A stretch of DNA of 64,000 bases from Acidihalobacter sp. (GTDB lineage Bacteria > Pseudomonadota > Gammaproteobacteria > DSM-5130 > Acidihalobacteraceae). The translations under genes and the position numbers were made by a program. This document shows, one piece after another, positions 32,759-44,714 of this stretch (its first letter is position 1; every line of letters starts with the position of its first letter). The stretch covers positions 1-64,000 of the forward strand of contig JALUXU010000057.1 of the NCBI GenBank assembly GCA_027013225.1, in the 5' to 3' direction. A model generated the notes under the pieces. It was not told the origin of the DNA. It saw only the letters and a list, made by a program, of their open reading frames with translations, and did no database searches.

Positions 32759-33195
32759 TGCATCCATGGGGTTTACTTCATCCGCGGCCGGTGAAACAGC
32801 AGCCTATGAGTATGGTTGAAAGAATGTTTGCAAAGCCGCTGATTTTTCCATTTCTTTATTAAATGCCGTATTCAGGCTGGCGTTCGCATTCGGAGAATCC
32901 AATTTCCTTTTTGTTTTGGGAACCTGCAGGATGCGTTGTCCAGAAAGGGGCGCGAGACGCCTGACTAAGGTGAAAGGTGGTTGGTGTTCCCTCCCCGTGT
33001 GGGCGGCGGATGCTGCGCAACGTGGATGTTAGCCGGTACAATCACCCTGTATGAAACTGCTTTGAACAAGCGGAGCGCCGCCCCGCCAGGTGGAATTCGT
33101 GACTCTACTGCTTTTAATGTCGCCACGGCGAGGTGTTTGAGCTGCATCGAAATAGAAATCGATGCATTGAATTTGCAGTAAATAATCACAGGTGA

Positions 33196-34605
<1,410 letters not shown>

Positions 34606-34609
34606 TCGT

Positions 34610-35671
34610 ATGAGCGCGTCATTGAAGAATGATCGTCTGCTAAGAGCATTACTTCGCCAGCCGGTGGGTGTCACTCCGATTTGGATCATGCGTCAGGCAG
34701 GCCGCTATCTTCCAGAGTACCGGGCCACGCGTGAACGCGCTGGCAGTTTCATGAATCTATGCCGTACGCCCGAATTGGCATGTGAAGTCACTTTGCAGCC
34801 GCTGCGGCGGTTTTCCCTTGATGCCGCCATTCTGTTTTCTGACATCTTGACGATACCGGATGCCATGGGGTTAGGGCTTTATTTCGTGGAAGGAGAGGGG
34901 CCGCGCTTCGAACACCCTGTGCGCAACCGCTCGGACATCCACGCTTTAGGTGTGCCGGATCCGGAAAACGAGTTGCGTTATGTGACCGATGCCCTGAGGT
35001 TGATCCGTCACGAACTGGATGGGGCTGTTCCCTTGATAGGATTTTCCGGCAGCCCTTGGACATTGGCTTCCTATATGGTCGAAGGGCGCTCCAGCAAGGA
35101 GTTTACACGCATTAGAAGTCTGCTTTATGAAGATCCAGGCACCTTGCATGACTTGCTTGATCTACTCGCCGAAGCAGTCACCCGTTACCTCAATGCACAG
35201 ATCCTCGCCGGGGCGCAGGCTGTGATGATCTTCGATACTTGGGGGGGGATGCTGACTTCCGGCGCTTATCTTGAGTTTTCATTGTATTACATGCAAAAGG
35301 TGGTCGAAGAGTTGATCCGCGAAAGCGAAGGGCGGCGGGTTCCGGTGACATTGTTCACCAAAGGTGGAGGGCAATGGCTGGAGGCAATCGCTCGCACGGG
35401 TTGCGATGCCATTGGACTCGATTGGACCACAGATATCAGCGAGGCACGCCAGCGCGTGGGCGAAAAAGTGGCGCTTCAAGGGAACCTCGACCCCGCCGTA
35501 CTGTATGCGTCCCCGGAAAAGATCGTACGCGAGGCTCATAAGATACTCGCCGCTTTCGGCGCTGGGCCTGGCCATGTATTCAATCTGGGCCACGGTATTC
35601 ATCCGGGCATTGATCCTAGCCATGTCGCGGCCTTGGTGGATGCTGTCCATCAAGTAAGGAAAGACGCATGA
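34610..35671 (+). CDS. hemE: uroporphyrinogen decarboxylase
   Basis: [24 protein letters not shown]…[17 protein letters not shown]…[12 protein letters not shown]. Confidence 0.97.
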   Translation: MSASLKNDRLLRALLRQPVGVTPIWIMRQAGRYLPEYRATRERAGSFMNLCRTPELACEVTLQPLRRFSLDAAILFSDILTIPDAMGLGLYFVEGEGPRFEHPVRNRSDIHALGVPDPENELRYVTDALRLIRHELDGAVPLIGFSGSPWTLASYMVEGRSSKEFTRIRSLLYEDPGTLHDLLDLLAEAVTRYLNAQILAGAQAVMIFDTWGGMLTSGAYLEFSLYYMQKVVEELIRESEGRRVPVTLFTKGGGQWLEAIARTGCDAIGLDWTTDISEARQRVGEKVALQGNLDPAVLYASPEKIVREAHKILAAFGAGPGHVFNLGHGIHPGIDPSHVAALVDAVHQVRKDA

Positions 35672-35728
35672 GGATGTCGCCATCTGGCTGGGGTGGATGA
35701 GCTTCTGGCGCATCGTAAAAGCCGCGAT

Positions 35729-36391
35729 TTATCTCTCGTTTGCCTCTTCGCCGAAGAAATCCGCAAGATGTTTTGGTAATCCCTCGGCACCGAATAAGTC
35801 GGCGAGGTTGCCTTCAATCAACTCTTTGGTCTCCTCAATCGTGGCTCGGCGCATGGGTTTTCCGTCGACAGGGCTCGGTGGCGCCTGTCGCAAGCCGGAG
35901 CGCGGAAATATGACCGCTTCGACTTCGAAGCCGTTGACCATAACCAATACGCTCGGCAAGCTCTGGTTTTTCCCTACTATAAAGTGCTCGGATTCCCGGT
36001 AGGGAATCCGTTGGTTCATCAACGAGAAAAGCAGTTCCTCAGGGAAATCGCAGAAGACATGTAATGTCGCTTTTGACCCAATTCCGCAAGTGCCTTTCAG
36101 CACCGACCCGGTCAGGCGAGGCTCGAATTCGATGAGCCGTCGCATGAGCTTTAGTGATGCTTTTCTTTTGGCTTGCAGTTCTGCAAGCGCATCGACGGTC
36201 GCGAAGAGGCGATTTTGCTCGATCATCGCCGCCTCGATCTCGAGATTGGAAGGCAGGCAGAATCTGCCAGACAGACCCAGACGTTGTAATGCCTTGTTTT
36301 TTGCTCGAGCGAAATCGCCGATTCCTTCATTCAACATGATGCGAGCACATTCCTGCGCGATCAGCGTGTGCTCGTGTTGTTCGTGGTCCAT
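35729..36391 (-). CDS. conserved uncharacterised protein, 220 aa
   Basis: …LRQAPPSPVDGKPMRRATIEE…; family seen before but function unknown to me. Confidence 0.75.
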   Translation of the reverse strand: MDHEQHEHTLIAQECARIMLNEGIGDFARAKNKALQRLGLSGRFCLPSNLEIEAAMIEQNRLFATVDALAELQAKRKASLKLMRRLIEFEPRLTGSVLKGTCGIGSKATLHVFCDFPEELLFSLMNQRIPYRESEHFIVGKNQSLPSVLVMVNGFEVEAVIFPRSGLRQAPPSPVDGKPMRRATIEETKELIEGNLADLFGAEGLPKHLADFFGEEANER

Positions 36392-36430
36392 GTTTGAGAT
36401 TGTATTTGCATTCTATGGTTTGGATTGCGT

Positions 36431-38884
36431 TTAAAACAGCTGCTCAGTCAGGTTTGTATGATCTTGATTAGGGGCTTTGTCTGTTTCGGGTAGACGATTC
36501 TTGCGGAATGTTTCGAATACCGCCGTGGGGTCGCCAGGGCGCGCTAATTTCCCCGTCTTGGGGTTGATTCTAACCGTTACCATCCCAGGCGGCTGGGGCA
36601 TGGTCGATTCGGGAATCCCATTGAGTGCCGCGCCCATGTAGTTTATCCACATGGGTAAAGCGGCATGAGCACCGGTTTCGTAATGTCCAAGCGGTTTGTT
36701 GTCATCGAAACCAACCCATGCCACAGCAACCCGTCTTGAGTCGAAACCGCAGAACCAGGCATCGACTTGATCATTAGTGGTGCCCGTTTTGCCGGCGAGA
36801 TCGCTTCTGTGTAGAGAAAGAGCTGCGCGTCCCGTACCCATGCGGATGACATCTTTGAGCATGCTGGTCATTTGATAGGCGTTATCCGCAGAAATAACGC
36901 GTTTTGCGAGATTCTGCGTTACTCCATTCGGAGATTTAGAGGTAGATGATGAGATGTTCTGGCAGTTGGATTCGCATGCCGCAGGATGATCGGCTTGAAA
37001 AACAGTTTGTCCTCTGCCATTTGTAATGCGCTCTATGTAATAGGGAGTTGTCCGAAACCCGCCATTGGCGAAAACTGCGTAGGCTTGTGCCATTTGCAAG
37101 GGGGTAACATCGCCGCTACCCAATGCGAGGGTAAGATTGTGAGGCAGGTTGCTTGAGTCGAAGCCGAAGCGGGAAACATAGCTCAGCGCGTAGTCGATTC
37201 CGATGGACTGAAGCAAGCGGATCGATACTAGATTCATTGATTCAACCAAACCGATTCGCAGCCGCGTTGGCCCATTGAATCGTCTTTCGTAGTTTTCAGG
37301 CCGCCACGAGCCACCTAGTGCTGAATCCTTGACGACTATGGGCGCGTCATTGATCAGGCTTGCAGGCGTGTAGCCCTTATGCAAGGCGGCAGAATAGATG
37401 AATGGCTTGAAGCTGGATCCTGGTTGGCGCAATGCCTGCGTCACTCGATTGAACTTACTGCGATAAAAATCGAATCCGCCCACAAGGGCGACAATTCCGC
37501 CGGTGTCTGGATTAAGCGCTATCAACGCTCCTTCAACCTTGGGTATTTGAGATAGCTTCCACCCAGTAGTTGTCTTGCGAAGACGTATGATGTCGCCAGT
37601 TTTAAGGATGGCGGCGGCGTCTGTAGGGCGGGGTCCTTGCTGATTTTGGCTGATAAAGGGGCGCGCCCAGCTCATACCTTTCCAATTTAAATCAACAATT
37701 CCCCTTGTTTTTACATAGACTCGAGCGCTATGTCTATGAACACTCAGGACGAGGCCGGAGATCAAGCCGCCAATCGTTGGGTGCTTGGCAAGAATCGTAT
37801 TCCAGGCAGATACTTCCAGCCCATTAGAAAAAGATTTTTTTTCTGGTTTCTGGTTTTGCGGCATTAGTGCTAGAGCGGAGTGAGTTGCCGCCATGTCGAG
37901 GCTTATCTTGGCTTCCGGTCCACGATAACCATGGCGTTCGGTGTAGGCCAGGAGGTCGTTGCGAAGAGCGTGATTGGCAGCGAGCTGATCTTTGGACGTG
38001 ATCGTCGTGTAAACGTTGAATCCAGCAGAATAGGCATTGTCACCGTAGCGGCTCACCATTTCCGCACGAACCATTTCTGCGACATAGGGAGCATGGACCT
38101 GAATATCTGCTTGGTGCAAAGACGCCGTGATGGGTGCCTGCATGGCATTTTGGTACTGTTTTTCAGTGATGTAACGCAGGTCGCGCATGCGTTTGAGAAC
38201 ATAAGCGCGACGTGCCAAAGCTAGTTGCGGGTTGGCTAAGGGATTGATTGTCGAGGGTGCTTTCGGGAGGCCGGCGATCATTGCCATTTGCGCCAAAGTG
38301 AGATCTTTTGCGTCCTTGCCGTAATACACTTGGGAAGCTGCGCCTATACCATAGGCGCGGTTTCCTAGATATATCTTGTTGAGATAAAGATCGAGAATCT
38401 GATCCTTGGTCAGAGCCTTCTCTATTTTCAAGGCGAGGAGAATCTCGCGGATCTTGCGTGAATAAGTTTTACGGTCGTTTAGAAAGAAGTTTCTTGCGAC
38501 CTGCATGGTGATGGTGCTTCCACCTTGAGTTTTGTGCCCTGTTCTAATCAATTCATAAGTGGCGCGCAGCAGGCCACGTATACTGACGCCTGAATGTTCA
38601 TAGAAGCGGGCGTCCTCGGCGGCCAGGAAGGCATGTATCAATTGAGGTGGGATTTGTTTGAAGCGCAGCGGGATGCGTTGCTTGTCACCATATTCGGCGA
38701 TAAGTTTGTCATCCGAGGTGTAGATTTTGAGCGGAACCTCATATTTTACATCCCGCAAGGTCGTCACATCAGGAAGACTGGGGGAGAAGTAGAGGTAAAT
38801 CGCGAGTGCGGCTACCAATCCACCGCTGAAAACTCCCGCCGTGAGGGCAGCCAGGATTTTGAAGAATTTGCCAAGTAATACCAT
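36431..38884 (-). CDS. ponA: penicillin-binding protein 1A
   Basis: Transglycosylase AAEDARFYEHSGVSIRGLLRA, GGSTITMQVARNFFL; transpeptidase QPGSSFKPFIY, KTGTTND. Confidence 0.94.
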   Translation of the reverse strand: MVLLGKFFKILAALTAGVFSGGLVAALAIYLYFSPSLPDVTTLRDVKYEVPLKIYTSDDKLIAEYGDKQRIPLRFKQIPPQLIHAFLAAEDARFYEHSGVSIRGLLRATYELIRTGHKTQGGSTITMQVARNFFLNDRKTYSRKIREILLALKIEKALTKDQILDLYLNKIYLGNRAYGIGAASQVYYGKDAKDLTLAQMAMIAGLPKAPSTINPLANPQLALARRAYVLKRMRDLRYITEKQYQNAMQAPITASLHQADIQVHAPYVAEMVRAEMVSRYGDNAYSAGFNVYTTITSKDQLAANHALRNDLLAYTERHGYRGPEAKISLDMAATHSALALMPQNQKPEKKSFSNGLEVSAWNTILAKHPTIGGLISGLVLSVHRHSARVYVKTRGIVDLNWKGMSWARPFISQNQQGPRPTDAAAILKTGDIIRLRKTTTGWKLSQIPKVEGALIALNPDTGGIVALVGGFDFYRSKFNRVTQALRQPGSSFKPFIYSAALHKGYTPASLINDAPIVVKDSALGGSWRPENYERRFNGPTRLRIGLVESMNLVSIRLLQSIGIDYALSYVSRFGFDSSNLPHNLTLALGSGDVTPLQMAQAYAVFANGGFRTTPYYIERITNGRGQTVFQADHPAACESNCQNISSSTSKSPNGVTQNLAKRVISADNAYQMTSMLKDVIRMGTGRAALSLHRSDLAGKTGTTNDQVDAWFCGFDSRRVAVAWVGFDDNKPLGHYETGAHAALPMWINYMGAALNGIPESTMPQPPGMVTVRINPKTGKLARPGDPTAVFETFRKNRLPETDKAPNQDHTNLTEQLF

Positions 38885-39062
38885 TGTTCGATCATTATGA
38901 ACTTTTTTAGCGTTTGTTTGCCACCCTGCCGCCACAACCAGTGTGGCGCACAGTTGGAAATCTGACTTTACAATCAGGATGGAATATCTTATAAAGATTG
39001 ACAATATTTAAGCGAATGCTCTTCTTATAAGAATCACAAGCAATACGCCAGAGGGGAATAAG

Positions 39063-40124
39063 GTGTTGTTCCTGAAACAAAGAACGCAGCCATTGATCGG
39101 TATCGACATCAGCTCGACCTCCGTGAAGCTGGTGGAAATATCAAGCCAAGCCTCGAATTATCGCGTAGAAACCTATGCGGTCGAGCCTTTGCCGGTCAAT
39201 GCGGTCAACGAAAAAAACATCAACGATGTAGATGGCGTGGGCAAGGCCATCAAGCGCGTAGTAAAAAAGTCCGGAACACGCAACAAAAAATGCGTTCTGG
39301 CAGTGCCTTCTTCCGCCGTTATCAGCAAGACTATTCGACTTCCGGCCAATCTCAAGGAGTCCGATATCGAAGAACAACTTCAGATCGAGGCCGATCAGTA
39401 CATTCCTTACAAGCTGGAGGAAGTCAATCTCGATTTCGAGGTCTTGGGCCCCTCGGCAAACAATCCTGAAACCGTGGACGTATTGCTTGTGGCGTCTAGA
39501 AGTGAGAATGTCGAAATGCGCGTTGGAGCGGCTGAGCTTGCCGGTTTGACGCCTGCGGTAATGGAGGTTGAATCCTACGCGACTGAGCGCGCTGCTCGTG
39601 TTTGCATCGAGCAGCTTCCTGATGAGGTGACAACCGATGTCGTAGCCGTCCTGGATGTAGGAGCCACAATGACCAGTATTACGGTTCTCGAGAACGGGGC
39701 GTTGGCATACACGCGTGAACAGCCGTTTGGGGGTAAATTGCTCACCGAGGATATCATGCGAAGATATGGGCTCTCTTATGAAGAAGCCGGCATCGCAAAA
39801 AAAGAAGGACATTTGCCCGAAAATTATGCGTCGGAGGTTCTTGAGCCCTTTAAGGAGAATCTGGCGCAACAGGTTCATAGGTTTTTGCAATTCTATTATG
39901 CGGCCAGTGATCGCGATAGAGTCGATCATATTCTGCTTGCCGGTGGGTGCGCCTCCATTGAGGGGGTTGACAAGGTGATTTCCTCGCGATTGGGCGCTTC
40001 GGTCAGCGTCGCAAACCCGTTTGCGAAGATGTCGGTTTCGAATCGGGTAAATGCTCAACGACTTAATAATGACGCACCGGCGCTGATGATAGCCTGCGGC
40101 CTCTCCCTAAGGAGCTTCGACTGA
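39063..40124 (+). CDS. pilM: type IV pilus assembly protein PilM
   Basis: PLIGIDISSTSVKLVEIS…YIPYKLEEVNLDFEVLGPS…VLDVGATMTSITVLENG; operon context. Confidence 0.95.
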   Translation: MLFLKQRTQPLIGIDISSTSVKLVEISSQASNYRVETYAVEPLPVNAVNEKNINDVDGVGKAIKRVVKKSGTRNKKCVLAVPSSAVISKTIRLPANLKESDIEEQLQIEADQYIPYKLEEVNLDFEVLGPSANNPETVDVLLVASRSENVEMRVGAAELAGLTPAVMEVESYATERAARVCIEQLPDEVTTDVVAVLDVGATMTSITVLENGALAYTREQPFGGKLLTEDIMRRYGLSYEEAGIAKKEGHLPENYASEVLEPFKENLAQQVHRFLQFYYAASDRDRVDHILLAGGCASIEGVDKVISSRLGASVSVANPFAKMSVSNRVNAQRLNNDAPALMIACGLSLRSFD

Positions 40125-40125
40125 C

Positions 40126-40698
40126 ATGGCGCATATCAATTTGCTTCCCTGGCGCGCGGAACGCCGTAAGCAGCAACAGCGAGAGTTCGCGATGGCCGCG
40201 TTTTTTACCGCCGCCGTCGCCGTGGTGATTGTTTTCCTGGTGCACACTTATTTTGAGGGCGTGATTCAATACCAGCAGGAACGGAATCAATTTCTACATA
40301 ACGAAATCACGATGCTCAATAAAAAAATCTCCAAAATAAAGGCACTAGACAAAACAAAACGCGAATTGCTCAATCGAATGAAGATCGTCGAGCAACTGCA
40401 AGCCAGCCGGCCCGCCGCGGTCCACATGCTAAGTCAGTTGGTGGCTACGTTGCCGCCGGGTCTTTATCTGACGAGTTTTTCCCAACAGGGTTCGGTTGTT
40501 CATATAGCGGGCGTGGCTGAGTCCAATGCGCGGGTTTCAGAATACATGCGCAATCTCGACGCCTCCCCCTGGTTTTCTCACGCCAGGCTCGAAGTGGTTA
40601 TCAACAAGAAAACGCCGATTGGCAGCGTCAGCGACTTCAAGTTGAATGTGAAGTTTGTGAACCCAACGCTTAAACGACAAAACAAGAGGGGGCGCTGA
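40126..40698 (+). CDS. pilN: type IV pilus protein PilN
   Basis: MAHINLLPWRAERRKQQQREF; context. Confidence 0.95.
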   Translation: MAHINLLPWRAERRKQQQREFAMAAFFTAAVAVVIVFLVHTYFEGVIQYQQERNQFLHNEITMLNKKISKIKALDKTKRELLNRMKIVEQLQASRPAAVHMLSQLVATLPPGLYLTSFSQQGSVVHIAGVAESNARVSEYMRNLDASPWFSHARLEVVINKKTPIGSVSDFKLNVKFVNPTLKRQNKRGR

Positions 40699-41327
40699 TG
40701 GATCTCTCCAGATTACGAAATATCAATGTCGATCTGGATGAACTTAGAAATCTGGATTTCAATAACATCGGGACAGCTCCCCTGTGGGTCAAGGGTGTTT
40801 TACTTGTCATTCTTTTTTGCGCCATTCTCGGCGCGGGCTACTATTTTGATACCAGCGCCCAGTTGGAGAGCATCAGGCAATTGCAGGCGCAGGAAAAAAC
40901 CTTGCGCATCCAATTTATAGGCAAGGCGAGGCGGGCTGCTCATCTCGCGGAGTATGAAAAGCAGCTCGCGGAAATGCGCCATTCGTTCGGCAAGATGCTT
41001 CAGCAGTTGCCGAACAAGACTGAAATTCCGGGTTTGTTGCTGGATATATCTCAAACGGCTATATCCAGCGGCTTGATGCTCGAGGTCTTTCAGCCTGAAC
41101 CAGAGAAAAAAGAAGGCTTCTATGCGATCAAGCCGATCAAGATCAAAGCGCGGGGTACTTTCCAAGAGATTTTCAGGTTCGTGCGTGATGTCGCTTTGTT
41201 GCCTCGCATAGTCACCCTGGATGATATTTCCTTGACGCCGGTAGGTAAGAACTCGAGCCAGCTGATGCTTGATGTGACTGCGAGAACTTACCGTTATCTG
41301 CCGAATCAAGGAGGGAACGGGCGATGA
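40698..41327 (+). CDS. pilO: type IV pilus protein PilO
   Basis: Context and single N-terminal TM with coiled-coil; MDLSRLRNINVDLDELRNLDFNNIGTAP. Confidence 0.94.
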   Translation: MDLSRLRNINVDLDELRNLDFNNIGTAPLWVKGVLLVILFCAILGAGYYFDTSAQLESIRQLQAQEKTLRIQFIGKARRAAHLAEYEKQLAEMRHSFGKMLQQLPNKTEIPGLLLDISQTAISSGLMLEVFQPEPEKKEGFYAIKPIKIKARGTFQEIFRFVRDVALLPRIVTLDDISLTPVGKNSSQLMLDVTARTYRYLPNQGGNGR

Positions 41328-41884
41328 ATGACTCAAACCAGGCTCCAAATTCTGCGGGGCAGGCTATTCATACAAGTTTGCGTTTTCTCATGATTTGCAG
41401 TTTGACTCTGGTGCTCGGCGCCTGCAGTCACAGTATGTCTGATCTCGAGCAATGGGCGGCCAAGGAGAAAGCTCAGCCGGGCGGTCGCATTCCGCCTATA
41501 CCGCAAATGCCGGTTTTCAAAGTCTATAAGCCGCCAGTGCCGAAAGTAAACCCGTTCAATGCGGACATATTGCAGCGCCTTTATGAAAAACAGCATCAAG
41601 GCAGTGTAAGGCTTGAAACGAATCGCCCCAAACAGTATCTGGAGAATTTTCCGCTCGATAGTCTCAAGCTGGTGGGTACTTTGACTAAGAACGGAGTGAC
41701 TTACGCCCTTATTCAGACTCCCTCCGGCCTCATCAAGCCGGTGACGATAGGAAATTACATGGGACAGCATGACGGTAAAATCATCGCCATTATGCCGACC
41801 CGCATTAAGTTGAGGGAAATCGTTCCGAATGGATACGGTGGTTATAAATATAAAATCGTTTCTATGGCGATGAGTAAAAAATAA
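41324..41884 (+). CDS. pilP: type IV pilus lipoprotein PilP
   Basis: Lipobox LVLGACS; FPLDSLKLVGTLTKNGVTYALIQTPSGLIKPVTIGNYMGQHDGKI. Confidence 0.94.
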   Translation: MNDSNQAPNSAGQAIHTSLRFLMICSLTLVLGACSHSMSDLEQWAAKEKAQPGGRIPPIPQMPVFKVYKPPVPKVNPFNADILQRLYEKQHQGSVRLETNRPKQYLENFPLDSLKLVGTLTKNGVTYALIQTPSGLIKPVTIGNYMGQHDGKIIAIMPTRIKLREIVPNGYGGYKYKIVSMAMSKK

Positions 41885-44083
41885 ATGAGGAAGGTTATAA
41901 TGTTTCAGTCGAAAGTGGGATGCCGATTGCAGGATCGCTCGATTAAAAAGCCGGCATGGAAACGAGTGGTGCAATGCTTGATTCTGTTAGTGTTCATTCC
42001 TGCCGTGGCTTATGCCAATACCCTGGAGTCCATCAAAACGATTCCTTTGTCAGGAAACAAGCTTCAGGTGATACTCGGATTTTCTACTCCGCCTGCCAAG
42101 CCCTTGGGCTTCACTGTTGACAATCCGGCCCTGATCGCCCTTGATCTCAAGAATACGCATATCGGTCTTCCCAAACGTGAATACAGCATTGACATCGGCG
42201 ACGTCCGATCCCTGGATTTGGCAGAAGCCGGTAATCGGACGAGGCTGGTGTTCAACCTGAACGGCCCGGTGCCTTATGAGACCCGTATCGAGGGAAACAA
42301 CCTGCTTGTCACGCTGGGCGTCGCTCCCAATGCGATGATGGCGAACACTAAGTCTGTAGCCAAAATGCATTTTGCGAGCACAGGCGCCTTAGCTGTTCAA
42401 AGCAATGTAATTCAGGCTGTAAACTTCACTCGGGGTAAAAGCGGCGATGGGCTGATTACCCTGAGATTGAGCAATCCCAATCAAGCTGTCGATGTGACGC
42501 AGCGAGCAGGCAAGATAGTAGTGATCGCTTATAACAGCCGGCTGCCAAAAAAGTTACAGCGTCGAATGATTGTCACCGATTTTGGCACGCCCGTTGATAC
42601 CATCGATGCGCGGCAGACCGGCCGGAATACGGAGATAACGGTCAGCACACATGGTCAATACAAGCAAATAGCCTATCAGGTCGGTCACCGTTTTACGCTT
42701 GACATTCAGCCCTTGAATCCAGTGACGGCCAGCGGCCAGCTAGCCAAACCTGAATACACCGGGCAGCGCATATCGCTGAATTTCCAAAATATTCCAATTC
42801 GCTCGGTGCTTCAGCTGCTGGCCGATTTCACCGGTCTGAACATCGTGGTCAGTGACCAGGTGAAAGGCAATGTCACGCTGCGTCTAAAGAATGTGCCTTG
42901 GGATCAGGCTCTTGCGCTTATCTTGCAAAGCAATGGTCTGGCGGAGCGGCGATCTGGAAATGTGATCCTGATTGCGCCTGCGAACGTGCTCCAGAAGCAG
43001 GAGCAAGAGCAAATCGCTGCCCGTAAGGCATTGGAGCAACTAGCGCCCCTGCATACCGAGATCTTCCAGATTCGGTACGCAAAAGCGACCGAAATTGCTT
43101 CATTGCTCAAACAGATTCAATCCTCTCTGGGAGGCGGGAAAGCTGTGGCAAGCGGGGCGGGTACGAATGGAGTCGCGGGACTTACGGCGCGAGGCTCCGT
43201 GGTGGCCGATACGCGCACCAATACGCTGATTGTCCGCGATACGTCACAGGGGCTGGCAGACGTGGCCAAATTGATCCAGCGCCTGGATGTTCCAGTCAAA
43301 CAAGTGCTGATCGCAGCGCGGATTGTCAATGCCCAGCAAAATTTCTCTCGTGATTTGGGGGTTAATTTTGGTGTTGCCAATCAAGGGGGATTCAACTCCG
43401 GCTCAAGTCAGTATTCGATTAATGGAAATGTCGCGCCCGTCAACGGTACCGCATCGACAGCGGGTGCCTTGCCAGGCAATGCGGGGAGCAACCTGTTCAG
43501 CGTAAACCTGCCGGCGGCTGCGCCTACTTCTGCGTTCGGGTTTGCAATTGCCAAGCTGGGATCGACGTTCAATCTTAATCTCGAGATTTCCGCAGCGGAG
43601 CAGGAAGGGATAGTGCGGGATATCGCCAATCCACGCGTCATTACCGCCAACGATCAGCAAGCCACGATCACTTCCGGTGTCCAGATTCCATATCAACAGG
43701 CCAGTTCGAGTGGCGCAACCAATGTTTCGTTCAAGACGGCTGCCTTGGAATTGCAGGTGACCCCTCACATCACGCCTAATGATCGCGTATTGATGAATCT
43801 GACAGTGAGTAACGATTCGGTAGGTAACACTTATTCAGGCGTACCCAGCATCAATACTCAAGCCGTGACCACTCAAGTCATGGTGGATAATGGGCAAACG
43901 CTGGTGCTCGGCGGCGTTTATCAGGACAATAAGAGCCATACCGTAAACAAGGTGCCATTCTTCGGTGATTTGCCGGTGATCGGAAATCTTTTCAAGGAAA
44001 ATATCAACAAAAATAAAAAGAGCGAATTGCTCATCTTCATCACGCCGAAGATCATTAACAGTAATCTTTCGCTTGCGCCATAG
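41885..44083 (+). CDS. pilQ: type IV pilus secretin PilQ
   Basis: AMIN-like N-term; secretin core …VMVDNGQTLVLGGVYQ…VPFFGDLPVIGNLFKE…LLIFITPKII. Confidence 0.95.
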   Translation: MRKVIMFQSKVGCRLQDRSIKKPAWKRVVQCLILLVFIPAVAYANTLESIKTIPLSGNKLQVILGFSTPPAKPLGFTVDNPALIALDLKNTHIGLPKREYSIDIGDVRSLDLAEAGNRTRLVFNLNGPVPYETRIEGNNLLVTLGVAPNAMMANTKSVAKMHFASTGALAVQSNVIQAVNFTRGKSGDGLITLRLSNPNQAVDVTQRAGKIVVIAYNSRLPKKLQRRMIVTDFGTPVDTIDARQTGRNTEITVSTHGQYKQIAYQVGHRFTLDIQPLNPVTASGQLAKPEYTGQRISLNFQNIPIRSVLQLLADFTGLNIVVSDQVKGNVTLRLKNVPWDQALALILQSNGLAERRSGNVILIAPANVLQKQEQEQIAARKALEQLAPLHTEIFQIRYAKATEIASLLKQIQSSLGGGKAVASGAGTNGVAGLTARGSVVADTRTNTLIVRDTSQGLADVAKLIQRLDVPVKQVLIAARIVNAQQNFSRDLGVNFGVANQGGFNSGSSQYSINGNVAPVNGTASTAGALPGNAGSNLFSVNLPAAAPTSAFGFAIAKLGSTFNLNLEISAAEQEGIVRDIANPRVITANDQQATITSGVQIPYQQASSSGATNVSFKTAALELQVTPHITPNDRVLMNLTVSNDSVGNTYSGVPSINTQAVTTQVMVDNGQTLVLGGVYQDNKSHTVNKVPFFGDLPVIGNLFKENINKNKKSELLIFITPKIINSNLSLAP

Positions 44084-44129
44084 ATCCTATATGTCGGGTT
44101 GTCAAGACGGGGCCCGGCATGCGCCGTTG

Positions 44130-44678
44130 ATGTGTAATAAAAAAAATATCTTCCTCATCGGGCCGATGGGGGCGGGTAAAACGACAGTAGGTCGACGTCT
44201 TGCGAATCTGCTCGGCCTGGAATTTATAGATTCCGACGCAGAGATCATCGCTCGCACGGGAGTCGATATCGCTACGATTTTCGATATCGAGGGCGAGGCG
44301 GGTTTTAGGGAGCGTGAAAGCCGGATTCTCCAGGAATTGACCGCAGGTTCGTCTGTCGTTCTGGCAACAGGAGGCGGGGTTGTTTTGCGAGATGAAAATC
44401 GGCGCCTGCTAAAATCCCGTGGGTTTGTCGTTTATCTCACTGTTCCTTTGCAACTGCAGTTGCGTCGCATAGGGCATGACCATTCCCGCCCTTTGTTGCA
44501 AACAACGGATCCGTTTTCGCGTTTGAAAGAAATAAACAAAGAGCGCGATCCGCTGTATCGCGAAACAGCCCATTGGGTTGTCGATACGCGCCGCAATGAC
44601 AGCAAGAAGCTGGCCAAAGAGCTGGCTAAGCATATTCAAGAAAATGTCTGGCGGCAGGGGCGTGAGCCAACGATTTGA
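44130..44678 (+). CDS. aroK: shikimate kinase
   Basis: KNIFLIGPMGAGKTTVGRRLANLLGLEFIDSD…VLATGGGVVL. Confidence 0.95.
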   Translation: MCNKKNIFLIGPMGAGKTTVGRRLANLLGLEFIDSDAEIIARTGVDIATIFDIEGEAGFRERESRILQELTAGSSVVLATGGGVVLRDENRRLLKSRGFVVYLTVPLQLQLRRIGHDHSRPLLQTTDPFSRLKEINKERDPLYRETAHWVVDTRRNDSKKLAKELAKHIQENVWRQGREPTI

Positions 44679-44714
44679 TCGACACCCGAGATTACCTGAA
44701 GTACCATGTAGCAC

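Noticed and set aside
32981-33181. 66-aa + ORF just before gltD
   Set aside because: No homology recognised; region more likely the junction/leader of the gltD transcript.
36639-36649. A further TTATCCACA 9-mer inside ponA
   Set aside because: Single isolated occurrence within coding sequence; not part of a cluster.
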